In this document: positions 1 through 7,006 of the stretch, one piece after another
Layout: the number at the start of each line of letters is the position of its first letter
Position numbering within the stretch: position 1 is the first letter of the stretch
NCBI GenBank assembly: GCA_015061905.1
Contig: SUVQ01000001.1
Location: forward strand, 1-64,000
Reading direction: 5' to 3'
Origin: Verrucomicrobiota bacterium
GTDB lineage: Bacteria; Verrucomicrobiota; Verrucomicrobiia; Opitutales; UBA953
DNA length: 64,000 nucleotides
Notes under the pieces: generated by a model
The model's database searches: none
Seen by the model: the letters and a program-made list of their open reading frames with translations, nothing else
What the model was told of the DNA's origin: nothing
Made by a program: the position numbers and the translations under genes

Positions 1-805
1 TCCACATGGGCGTTGTCGTTTTTGTGATACGGGCGCGAACGCGTCAGAGAACAGCGCGGGAACGTTTCTTTTACGCTTCGAAAAACGAGCGAGTTTATCA
101 GCTCGGAGCCGTTGTCCGGGTGGATTTTCTAAAGGCGAAAACGGGAGCCGGAGGAGCAACTTTTTGAGCGCGCAAGCCGTGTTTTCTGCGGTTCTGTTCC
201 AACCCGGAGCGATCAGCGTGTAGCCGCTGAAAACGTCCGTCAGCGTTAGAATCCGGCAGAAAGCGCCGCTTGTGGAGCCGCCGCCGAGCGCAACCGTATC
301 GACGCCCAAATGCCCCGGCTCGGGACAGCGAGAAGCGCGCAGCGGGCGCATCGGAATCTCTTTGCGCAACGCATTGAGCGCGTTCCCGCGACGCTTTGCC
401 GGGCGATCCTGTTTCGCCGTTTTCAGCATCCGGTCAATGCTCGCAGGGCTGATTTTGAGAAGGTACTCCCGGACGCTTGCGGGAACGGCGATTCCGTCTT
501 TCTCAAAACTTTCGAACACGGCAGGAATCATCGTAGCAAGCAGTTTTCCGCAGAGAAAATCGCTTTCGCTCCAAACGCGTTTGAGCCACAGCAAGTCCTC
601 TTGCGTGTAGCGGCGTTGACGCGGTTTGGGCTTTTCTTTCAGCGGGAACGCTTTCGCGTTAAGCAGGCGAATAGCGTATTTGTTCGAGTAATCGCAGGTT
701 TGCGCAAGCTCGGCAATGATCTCGTGCTTTTGGCGCCTGTTTGCGCACAGCCGATACTCCCAGCGCTTTTTTCTTAAAAACTCTTTTTTTTGCAGATTTA
801 CTCAT
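1..805 (-). pseudogene. Frameshifted IS transposase (DDE integrase-type), cut by window start
   Basis: Translating the minus strand from the ATG at 805, which follows a good GAGG ribosome-binding site, gives a lysine-rich N-terminus. The frame then shifts near 722-730 into EIIAELAQTCDYSNKYAIRLL and continues to GHLGVDTVALGGGSTSGAF followed by LTLTDVFSGY. It shifts again near 125 into HPDNGSELINSL and RSRPYHKNDNAHVE. These are hallmarks of integrase-catalytic-domain transposases of the type with a GHLxxDTV first-Asp motif and an HxDNGSE second-Asp motif. At least two frameshifts mean the element is inactive. The plus-strand ORFs listed here are shadows. It contains several copies of the GGGAACG word, so it has probably been resident for some time. 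Confidence 0.85.
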
Positions 806-832
806 CGTAGGACCTCTTTGTCGCATGACTTA

Positions 833-856
833 TTCGGTGCACTTTATGATGAGGCA
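833..856 (-). repeat. Insertion-sequence end, copy A
   Basis: The sequence TTCGGTGCACTTTATGATGAGGCA lies just upstream of the degenerate transposase and reads outward as TGCCTCATCATAAAGTGCACCGAA. A near copy in the same orientation is at 2241-2265. Similarity is confined to this block, as expected for terminal inverted repeats of related elements. The exact outer boundary is inferred. Confidence 0.6.
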
Positions 857-994
857 ACGCGACTGAGGATTTGTGATTTAAAGACATTGACAATACGTGA
901 TTTTGTCGATGGATTATTGAAATTTGCAAAAGTCGTTAATGCCAAAGATGATACCATTAATATTGTTAAGGACATTGCAAGTAAAATATTTTAA
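857..994 (+). pseudogene. Truncated C-terminal gene stump next to IS end
   Basis: An open frame runs from the IS boundary to a TAA at 994 and encodes about 45 residues (CDLKTLTIRDFVDGLL through IVKDIASKIF). The base composition is AT-rich like the following protease gene and unlike the IS. It has no start of its own, so it is probably the C-terminal remnant of a gene cut by the insertion. It ends 17 bp before the protease reading frame, consistent with a former operon. I do not recognise the family. Confidence 0.45.
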
Positions 995-1011
995 TTAACA
1001 TACTGAATATT

Positions 1012-1848
1012 TTGATTATGTGTGCTCTATCTATATTAGAGCAGTTGTGTTTCAGTACAACTCGAATAGAAACAGAAGACTCTGCTGGAAGAAAATTTTC
1101 TGGTACAGGATTCTTTTATAATTTAATCATTGGCGATAAAACAATTCCCCTCATTGTAACAAACAAGCATGTTGTACAAAACATGAAAAAGGGGCTGTTT
1201 CGCTTAACTAAATCAAACTCTAACGGGAATCCTGACTATACCAATCATTTTACCAGATCTTATGATACCGATTTTGAAAAGATGTGGTATTTTCATCCTG
1301 ATGCAAATGTGGATTTATGCGTATTGCCGATAAATCCGCTATTAGAGACTGCTAATAAAATGGGAAGTCCTTTGTTTTATAGATGTTTAGATAATAGTCT
1401 AATACCATCTAAAACACAAATCACAGATTTAGATGCAACAGAAGATATTATAATGATTGGATATCCTAATGGCTTATGGGATTCTGTTAATAATATGCCC
1501 ATTGTTCGTAGAGGAATAACAGCTACATCTGTAGGCATAGACTATGAAGGAAGAAAAGAGTTTTTGATTGATGCTGCATGTTTTCCTGGTTCAAGCGGTT
1601 CTCCTGTACTTATATGCGATGTAGGAGGATACACCGATAAAAAGGGGAATTTGAATTAGGGTAAATCTCGTGTTTACCTATTGGGTATATTGTATGGTGG
1701 TCCACAACTAACTGTTACTGGCGAAATTAAAGTAGTGACAATTCCCAGTGTTCAACAAAAGGCATTGTCTGTATCTCGCATACCTAGTAATCTTGGATAT
1801 ATTATAAAATCAGAAAGGCTTTTGGATTTCGTTGATATATTTGGATAA
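1012..1848 (+). pseudogene. Trypsin-like serine protease interrupted by in-frame TAG
   Basis: The frame begins at TTG 1012 or, more likely, ATG 1018. It encodes an S1-type protease-like domain: FSGTGFFYN, the His motif VTNKHVV, the Asp motif VDLCVLPI and the Ser motif FPGSSGSPVL. A TAG at 1657-1659 stops the listed ORF at 215 residues, but the same frame stays open to TAA 1846-1848 (VYLLGILYGG and onward), where the C-terminal beta-barrel strands of this fold belong. The natural product would be about 278 residues. There is no signal peptide, so it would be cytoplasmic. The low GC, the lack of the GGGAACG word and the flanking IS ends all indicate foreign origin. Cytoplasmic trypsin-like proteases of this kind occur in bacterial defence loci, but no partner effector is visible here. 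Confidence 0.75.
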
Positions 1849-1872
1849 ACAATAAATAACACTAAGTAAGAA

Positions 1873-1916
1873 AAAGTAGCCAAACTCTTTGCCCTATTAA
1901 GAAGTTTGGCTACTTT
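1873..1916. terminator. Hairpin terminator after protease gene
   Basis: AAAGTAGCCAAACTCTT pairs with AAGAAGTTTGGCTACTTT across a short loop, 25 bp past the protease stop. The long stem with flanking A and T runs fits an intrinsic, possibly bidirectional terminator. Confidence 0.7.
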
Positions 1917-2044
1917 CGTATTAGAGTTGTTTGACAAAGCAGAATGCAGAAGATTGATGCAATCTCGAAATCGCCCAATCGTTACCAACAACTTTCTACC
2001 ATAGCATTCGCTATTTGTGTATCAATCAGATTCGGAATAATTGA

Positions 2045-2240
2045 TTATCCACTCCAAAGATAATGCGCAGGATCGCCGCTCTTTGCTACAAATTTGAATG
2101 TGTAGGTTTTGTCTGTCTCAAGGATGAACCCGTCAAAACTAAACGTTGAAGCATATCCTCTATCATGATTTCCGTCGTTAGCCTCCGCCACCTTTTGGGC
2201 AGTGAGAGTCTCTTTTGACGTGCCGATTAAATTATCTTCC
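2045..2240 (-). pseudogene. C-terminal fragment of an interrupted surface-type protein gene
   Basis: The minus strand has an open frame running from the second IS end (2241) to a TAA at 2045-2047, coding for about 64 residues. It starts at ...NLIGTSKETLTAQKV and ends ...TDKTYTFKFVAKSGDPAHYLWSG. There is no start codon because the 5' part is replaced by the IS end. The short beta-rich ending resembles the tail of an extracellular or adhesin-like protein, but the family is not identified. It is too short and start-less for the ORF track. Confidence 0.45.
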
Positions 2241-2265
2241 TTCGGTGCACTTTTTTATTGAGGCA
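2241..2265 (-). repeat. Insertion-sequence end, copy B (solo)
   Basis: TTCGGTGCACTTTTTTATTGAGGCA matches the end at 833-856 in the same orientation with few differences. No transposase is attached to it, so it is either a leftover from a deleted second copy or one boundary of a former composite element. Confidence 0.6.
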
Positions 2266-2430
2266 TCACGGGTATTTTGCGCGAGTAAAACGCGCTCCTG
2301 TTTTCGGATAAAACCTTCGCGTTCCCGTGCTTTCACAAGCGTCCGAACCTGTATTCACAAAAATCACGACAACGCCCGAACCGAACTTTAGCGTTTGCCC
2401 ACGGGAACGCGGAAAGTTTCCCGGACACGA

Positions 2431-2463
2431 AAAAGCCCGCGAACTGTTGATTCGCGGGCTTTT
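2431..2463 (-). terminator. Terminator of tRNA-Glu
   Basis: On the minus strand AAAAGCCCGCGAA pairs with TTCGCGGGCTTTTT just downstream of the tRNA. It is a GC-rich stem followed by a T run. Confidence 0.8.
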
Positions 2464-2468
2464 GAAAG

Positions 2469-2546
2469 TGGCGCCCCTTCAGGGATTCGAACCCTGGTCG
2501 CCTCAGTGAAAGCGAGGTGTCCTAGGCCGGGCTAGACGAAAGGGGC
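2469..2546 (-). tRNA. tRNA-Glu (anticodon TTC)
   Basis: The minus strand reads GCCCCTTTCGTCTAG...CGCTTTCACTG...GGTTCGAATCC...AAGGGGCGCCA. The acceptor stem, T-arm and encoded CCA are intact, and the anticodon loop CTTTCAC gives TTC. The accessory patch at 833-2265 lies just downstream of it, a common integration position. Confidence 0.95.
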
Positions 2547-2618
2547 GTAGAATTGACTGTTTCAAGAGCATCTCAAAAAGCGACGTTCCCGTCAAGCAGT
2601 TTTTCAAAAAATTTTAAA

Positions 2619-3266
2619 TTATTTTGCTTTTTCTTTCAAATAGGCGATTAAGTCCTGAATGGAAACGAGCGGGAACGCATATTTTTTTGCATATTCGGCA
2701 ACTTCCGGCAAGCGCGACATGGTGCCGTCGGGATTTGTCAGCTCACAAAGCACGCCGCAGGGTTTAAGCCCGGCGAGACGCATAAGATCGACGGTCGCCT
2801 CCGTGTGTCCGGGGCGCTCAAGCACGCCGCCGCTTTTTGCCACGAGCGGGAACATATGCCCCGGAGCGACAAGATTTTCGCGCGAAGCGTTATCGGCGAC
2901 AACGGCGCGCACGGCTTCAAGACGGTCTGCGGCGGAAACGCCGGTGGTTACATTTTCCTTCGCATCAATCGAAATCGTAAACGCTGTTCCGTAGCGACTG
3001 GTATTTTCCGGAACCATCATCGGAAGATTCAGCTCGCGAGCTTTCTCCGGCGTAATGCAGATGCAAATGATGCCGCTGCAGTCGCGGATTTGCATGGCGA
3101 TTTGCTCCGTCGTCAGCGTTTCCGAGGCAAAAATCAGGTCGCCTTCATTTTCGCGATCCTCGTCGTCGACAACGAGCACGCCGCGCCCGGCGCGAATTGC
3201 CGCGACGGCGTTTTCGACACGGGAACGTGCGTCGGCTCCAAAATCTTCCAAAAAGTTTTTTTCCAT
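2619..3266 (-). CDS. ribB: 3,4-dihydroxy-2-butanone-4-phosphate synthase
   Basis: This enzyme converts ribulose 5-phosphate to the four-carbon riboflavin precursor plus formate. The 215-residue protein is a stand-alone RibB without a fused GTP cyclohydrolase II domain. The acidic metal-binding motif [13 protein letters not shown] is at about residues 32-44, and the second signature GHTEATVDL is near residue 155. It is a single gene here, with no other rib genes and no recognisable FMN riboswitch upstream. The upstream spacer instead holds a structured repeat. Its stop lies about 70 bp from tRNA-Glu on the same strand. Confidence 0.95.
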   Translation of the reverse strand: MEKNFLEDFGADARSRVENAVAAIRAGRGVLVVDDEDRENEGDLIFASETLTTEQIAMQIRDCSGIICICITPEKARELNLPMMVPENTSRYGTAFTISIDAKENVTTGVSAADRLEAVRAVVADNASRENLVAPGHMFPLVAKSGGVLERPGHTEATVDLMRLAGLKPCGVLCELTNPDGTMSRLPEVAEYAKKYAFPLVSIQDLIAYLKEKAK

Positions 3267-3312
3267 AAAAAGAAATCGTTTTCGGATTTTAACGCAAAAG
3301 CGCGGGAGCGTA

Positions 3313-3519
3313 AAATTGAAATTTGCCGAGGCGTGTGCTTCGGCAAAAGTTTAAAAGCTTAAGAGCTTAGAAGTTTAGTTGTTTCACAAGCGAAACAAGG
3401 AAAAGAATCCTTTTTTTATTTTTATAAAAGTAAAGCTCTCGGCAAAGCCGATTAAACTTTTCAACTTCTTAGCTTTTAAACATTTAACGAATGCGCTGCG
3501 TTCGCTAAATTTCAATTTG
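3313..3519. repeat. Structured intergenic repeat, copy 1
   Basis: This about 205-bp block fills the spacer between the divergent ribB and sdaAB genes. It starts with AAATTGAAATTTG and ends with the inverted form TAAATTTCAATTTG. Inside it are a TTGCCGA/TCGGCAA hairpin, long inverted arms (AAGCTTAAGAGCTTAGAAGTTTA against AAACTTTTCAACTTCTTAGCTTTT) and a right-hand hairpin. A second copy is at 48971-49174. The ORFs listed here (3379-3600 and its antisense) are translations of the repeat and not genes. Confidence 0.8.
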
Positions 3520-3577
3520 CCGAGAAAAACCGTATGCGGTAGAAATCGGGAAGTGCGTTCCCGTCTGTTTTGTAGCC

Positions 3578-4261
3578 ATGAATACTTATTCCGCATTTGA
3601 CATTATCGGTCCGGCGATGATCGGTCCGTCCAGCTCCCACACGGCGGGCGCCGTTCGGCTCGGGTTGCTCGCTCGAGGGATTTGCGGAAGCGCCACCACG
3701 TTTTATCCGAATATTCTGATTGAGCTTCACGGCTCTTTCGCGGCAACGGGCGAAGGTCACGCCACCGATCGCGGAATCGTCGCCGGGCTTCTCGGCTTGT
3801 TGCCGGACGACGAGCGCCTCAAGGATTCCCTGAAGCTTGCCCAGGCGAACGACATCAACATCGAGTTTCGCAAAGTCGATCTCGGTGTCAACGCGCATCC
3901 CAATACCGCGCGCATCACCTATTTTTTCCCCAACGGGCAACAGCTTTCCGTTACCGGCGCAAGCATCGGCGGCGGGAACGTCCGCATTCAGGAAATTGAC
4001 GGCTTCGAAACCGATCTCAACGGAGAACTCGACGCCGTCATTTTCTGGCACATGGACCGCCCGGGCTTTCTTGCCCGCGTAACCGGGCTTCTTGCCTGCA
4101 TCGAAGTCAACATCGCCGCCATTCAAACCACGCGCCGCATGCGCAACAGCGAAGCGCTGACCATCATCAAAATTGATGCGCCCCTGCCCGCCGATTGTAT
4201 GAGCGTTTTGCGAAAAATTCCCTTCGTTCACCGCCTCCTTGCCGTTCCGAAACTTCCGTAG
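3578..4261 (+). CDS. sdaAB: L-serine dehydratase, iron-sulfur type, beta subunit
   Basis: This is the small subunit of the two-subunit [4Fe-4S] L-serine ammonia-lyase that deaminates serine to pyruvate and ammonia. The 227-residue protein has the family signature IGPAMIGPSSSHTAGAVRLG near the N-terminus. A C-terminal ACT-like domain covers roughly residues 150-225 (RPGFLARVTGLLACIEVNIAAIQTTRR). It is followed after 37 bp by the alpha subunit, so the two are co-transcribed. No Shine-Dalgarno sequence precedes the ATG. Confidence 0.93.
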   Translation: MNTYSAFDIIGPAMIGPSSSHTAGAVRLGLLARGICGSATTFYPNILIELHGSFAATGEGHATDRGIVAGLLGLLPDDERLKDSLKLAQANDINIEFRKVDLGVNAHPNTARITYFFPNGQQLSVTGASIGGGNVRIQEIDGFETDLNGELDAVIFWHMDRPGFLARVTGLLACIEVNIAAIQTTRRMRNSEALTIIKIDAPLPADCMSVLRKIPFVHRLLAVPKLP

Positions 4262-4298
4262 AAACGTTCTTTTCATCACCTCCAAATCATTTTTCCCG

Positions 4299-5171
4299 AT
4301 GCACGATTACACAACCGCCGCCGAACTTCTCGCCATTTGCGATCGCGAAAAAATTTCAATCGGAGAACTCGCCCTCCTCCGCGAAATTGAAATATCCGGG
4401 CGTTCCCGCGACGAAATTTTCGCGAAAATGAAAACGCATTTTCAAACAATGCGCACATCCATCCGCCGCGGCCTGGAAATCCGAACGCCCTCGCCCAGCG
4501 GGCTTTCCGGCGGCGACGCCGCAAAAGTTCTCGAATACGCACAAAGCGGGAACGCACTTCTCGGGGAAGATCTGACACGACTTGTCGCCTACAGTTGTGC
4601 CGTTTTGGAAACCAACGCCCAGTTCGGGCGCATTGTCGCCACGCCCACGGCAGGCTCCGCCGGCATCGTTCCCGCCTGCCTCGTTTTACTCGAAGAAACG
4701 CGCCGTCTTAGCGAGGACAAACTCACGCACGCGCTGTTCGCGGCAAGCGGGATCGGGGTTGTCATCGCCGGCAACGCATTCCTCGCAGGCGCACAAGGCG
4801 GGTGCCAAGCGGAAGTCGGAAGCGCGTCCTGCATCGCGGCAGCGGCAATCGTCGAAGCACTCGACGGCACGCCGGAACGCGCCTGCGCGGCGGGAACGTT
4901 CGCGCTAATCAATACACTCGGGCTGGTTTGCGACCCGATAGGAGGCTACGTCGAAGTGCCCTGCGTTTCACGCAACGGCATGTTTGCCGTTCATTCCTGG
5001 CTCGCCGCCACACTCGCCCTCGCCGGCGCAAATCCGCGCGTCTCGCTCGACGATGCGATTTTCGCCATGCGCGACATCGGGCGTCGCATGCCTCGCGAAT
5101 TGCGCGAAACTTCTCTCGGCGGACTCGCTATTTGCCCGGGTGCCTGCGCTCTTCAAAAAAGCCGCCGCTAA
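4299..5171 (+). CDS. sdaAA: L-serine dehydratase, iron-sulfur type, alpha subunit
   Basis: This is the catalytic subunit partner of the preceding gene. The ORF is open from 4239, but the start at ATG 4299 (MHDYTTAAELL) gives the normal length of 290 residues and avoids overlap with sdaAB. Visible family blocks are TPTAGSAGIVPACLV, GCQAEVGSASCIAAAAIVEAL and LGLVCDPIGGYVEVPC, which include conserved cysteines that ligate the iron-sulfur cluster. The enzyme is cytoplasmic and oxygen-sensitive, in keeping with an anaerobic lifestyle. Confidence 0.93.
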   Translation: MHDYTTAAELLAICDREKISIGELALLREIEISGRSRDEIFAKMKTHFQTMRTSIRRGLEIRTPSPSGLSGGDAAKVLEYAQSGNALLGEDLTRLVAYSCAVLETNAQFGRIVATPTAGSAGIVPACLVLLEETRRLSEDKLTHALFAASGIGVVIAGNAFLAGAQGGCQAEVGSASCIAAAAIVEALDGTPERACAAGTFALINTLGLVCDPIGGYVEVPCVSRNGMFAVHSWLAATLALAGANPRVSLDDAIFAMRDIGRRMPRELRETSLGGLAICPGACALQKSRR

Positions 5172-5194
5172 AAATCCTCTTTCGCACGGGAGCA

Positions 5195-5392
5195 GAATCT
5201 CGCGCAAAGACGCAAAATCGCAAAGTTTTTTGCGGTTTATTTTTCCCACGGATAAAACAGATTTTCGCAGATGTCCTGATTCTTCTTCGCGGTTGAATCA
5301 TTCGTGGAAATTCGTGTTTATTCGCGGTTCCTAAAAACATTGCGGCTTAGCGCGTAAAAAAAACGTTCCCGCAACCGAAGCCGCGGGAACGC
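5195..5392. repeat. Intergenic repeat family C, copy 1, with terminator
   Basis: The block begins GAATCTCGCGCAAAGACGC, passes through TTTATTTTTCCCACGGATAAAACAG and ATTCGTGGAAATTCGTG, and ends in the CGTTCCCGC/GCGGGAACG hairpin. It is nearly identical to 6272-6480, closely related to 59620-59839, and present inverted at 60771-60958. The sequence fills the gap between sdaAA and the PEP-CTERM gene and contains no credible ORF. Confidence 0.8.
5356..5392 (-). terminator. Terminator of PEP-CTERM gene 1, built from the dispersed word
   Basis: On the minus strand AGCGTTCCCGC pairs with GCGGGAACG across a GGCTTCGGTT loop and is followed by eight T residues. It lies about 35 bp past the stop of the PEP-CTERM gene. 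Confidence 0.85.
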
Positions 5393-5426
5393 TAACCATA
5401 ATCTATGAATTAATATATTACAGAAA

Positions 5427-6101
5427 TTATTTGCGGCGGCGACGCGATGCCACCAACGCAAGCGCGCCAAGCCCAGCAAGCATTCCGAACGCCGACGGCT
5501 CGGGGATCGTCGTGAAAGAACCGCCCGTGATGCCGGAATAAGTGTTGTAACTCTTCGCGCCCCCCATCGTAAGCGCAAATTCCACAGAACCTCCTGCAGA
5601 CACTTCTAAACCGCCCTCACCGAAAGAAATCGTTCCGGCACTCGTCTGACCTCCATAGCCAAGGTTAAACTCAGAGGACGAGACTGATTCTCCGTTGTAT
5701 CCGAGCGTCAGCGTTACAGGGATTGCCGCGTTCTTGTCCGAGCCTCCTCCGTTGATGCCATAGCAATCAAATGCAAACTGAGTCAATACGACATCCTCCG
5801 TTCCGTTGTTGGTAAAAGTGAACTTCATCGTCCAGGAGTCAGTAGTCCCGCTACGAAGTTGCGCATCCGGAGAAAATGTATTCTGGTAAGCGGCATTCGT
5901 GGGAGTCTGCCACGCCCCATCATTGTAATTTCCGCTTCCGTTGTATGCCCAATTTGTATAAGCCAGTTCGAAGCTTGTGGCGTCTAATTCGGAGAACGTA
6001 ATAGTATCGCCAGATCGCTCGATACCAAACTCGATTGTTTCCGCGTTAGCGAATGTTGTTCCGGCGGCGAGGAGCGCCGCGAGTGTTATGTATTTTTTCA
6101 T
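5427..6101 (-). CDS. PEP-CTERM surface protein 1
   Basis: This is a predicted exported protein of 224 residues. It has a classic signal peptide (MKKYITLAALLAAGTTFANA, cleavage near residue 20), a low-complexity Gly/Ser/Asn/Thr-rich extracellular region and a C-terminal sorting signal: IPEPSAFGMLAGLGALALV, a membrane segment, then ASRRRRK. In the PEP-CTERM/exosortase system the tail is cut and the protein is delivered to the surface or matrix. No exosortase gene is in the window. The 5' flank, signal peptide, sorting tail and 3' flank are nearly identical to those of the gene at 59873-60592, while the core is unrelated. The function of the core is not recognisable. Confidence 0.9.
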   Translation of the reverse strand: MKKYITLAALLAAGTTFANAETIEFGIERSGDTITFSELDATSFELAYTNWAYNGSGNYNDGAWQTPTNAAYQNTFSPDAQLRSGTTDSWTMKFTFTNNGTEDVVLTQFAFDCYGINGGGSDKNAAIPVTLTLGYNGESVSSSEFNLGYGGQTSAGTISFGEGGLEVSAGGSVEFALTMGGAKSYNTYSGITGGSFTTIPEPSAFGMLAGLGALALVASRRRRK

Positions 6102-6271
6102 AATGATTAAGTTTGATTGTGAGTGTTAAAAGTATTTGTGGATAAAAACCGAGACAAACGCGGCGTTACCGCCGATTTGTCCCAATTCTTAGCAGCGATT
6201 GTCGCAAAAAAAAACGTGCCCGTCAAGCACGTTTTGAAAAAAAATCCGTAAATTTCATCAATTACACAAAA
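6102..6271 (-). promoter_or_regulatory. Conserved leader of PEP-CTERM module 1
   Basis: The 170 bp upstream of the PEP-CTERM start are shared almost base for base with the second module (60593-60770). They include two inverted repeats: GACAAACGCGGCG/CGCCGATTTGTC about 45-75 bp upstream of the start, and AACGTGC/GCACGTT at about 6213-6236. On the minus strand the latter is followed by a long T run, so it can terminate incoming transcription. The conservation suggests a shared promoter or 5'-UTR control. Confidence 0.6.
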
Positions 6272-6480
6272 GAATCTCGCGCAAAGACGCAAAATCGCAA
6301 AGTTTTTTGCGGTTTATTTTTCCCACAGATAAAACAGATTTTCTCAGATGTCCTGATTTCTTCTTCGCGGTTGAATCATTCGTGGAAATTCGTGTTGATT
6401 CGCGGTTCCTAAAAACTTCGCGGCTTGGCGGCTTCGCGCGAAAAAAAAAAACGTTCCCGCGACTGAAGCCGCGGGAACGC
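6272..6480. repeat. Intergenic repeat family C, copy 2
   Basis: Near-identical copy of 5195-5392, again starting GAATCTCGCGCAAAGACGC and ending in a CGTTCCCGC/GCGGGAACG hairpin. The two copies bracket the first PEP-CTERM gene as direct repeats. Confidence 0.8.
6441..6480 (-). terminator. Terminator of the kinase/receiver operon
   Basis: On the minus strand GCGTTCCCGC pairs with GCGGGAACG and is followed by ten T residues. It is placed just past the stop of the response regulator. Confidence 0.8.
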
Positions 6481-6511
6481 AAAGTTTTTATAATTTCGAG
6501 CAAAGACGTTT

Positions 6512-6991
6512 TTACGCTCCGCGGAGATTTTCGAGGAGTGTCGCCTGATCCAAAATCGGCATGTAATCCTTGTAATCAATGCCTTTTTTCAGAATGAAGC
6601 GCGTGAGAAGTTTTTTCGCCGTAGCGACGAGATCTTCCGGCTTCCACGGTTTTTCAAAATAATTATCGATGCGCGCTTCGTTGATGGCGCGGATGGTATC
6701 GGCGTGGTTTGCCTGCCCGGTCAAAAGAATTTTCTTTGTGTCGGAAAAACGGTCGTCGCGAAAAATCGCGCCAAGGAGCTCGACGCCGGTTTCTCCGGGC
6801 ATGACGTGGTCGGAAATCACGAGTCCGACGTAATCGCCGGAGCGCACGGTTTCGTCGATGATTTTTTTTGCTTCTTCGGCGCTTCCGGCTTCTTCGACGC
6901 GGAAAAATTTCTGCAACGGGCGCAAATCGCGCACGACGGCATCGAGCACTTCCGCTTGGTCGTCAACACAGAGGATGGTGATGTTTTCCAT
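6512..6991 (-). CDS. Stand-alone receiver-domain response regulator
   Basis: The 159-residue protein is a CheY-like receiver domain plus a short C-terminal tail with no DNA-binding or enzymatic domain. The acidic pocket CVDDQ is at residues 8-12, the phospho-acceptor Asp lies in VISDHVMPGETG at about residue 61, the switch Thr is in LLTGQ, and the conserved Lys is in FEKPWKPEDL. It sits 15 bp downstream of the histidine kinase gene on the same strand, so the two almost certainly form a phosphorelay pair. With no output domain it probably acts through protein contacts. Confidence 0.88.
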   Translation of the reverse strand: MENITILCVDDQAEVLDAVVRDLRPLQKFFRVEEAGSAEEAKKIIDETVRSGDYVGLVISDHVMPGETGVELLGAIFRDDRFSDTKKILLTGQANHADTIRAINEARIDNYFEKPWKPEDLVATAKKLLTRFILKKGIDYKDYMPILDQATLLENLRGA

Positions 6992-7006
6992 GAATGGTTC
7001 CTTGAT

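Noticed and set aside
310-777. Plus-strand ORFs in the first 800 bases
   Set aside because: The minus strand encodes recognisable transposase motifs; these ORFs are antisense shadows.
3376-3396. parS-like TGTTTCACAAGCGAAACA
   Set aside because: The half-sites are three bases apart from the consensus arrangement and the block is part of a repeat; the second copy is further from consensus.
3267-3577. FMN riboswitch upstream of ribB
   Set aside because: No RFN-type conserved segments are present; the spacer is the structured repeat.
3379-3600. ORF MFHKRNKEKNPFF..., similar to the ORF start at 49037
   Set aside because: The similarity arises because both are translations of the same intergenic repeat; low complexity, no start signal, and antisense equally open.
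6102-6271. Possible sigma-54 promoter (GGGCACG...TTGC) upstream of PEP-CTERM gene 1
   Set aside because: The spacing between GG and GC is 13 bases here and longer in module 2, not the required 10; the GCACG belongs to a hairpin.
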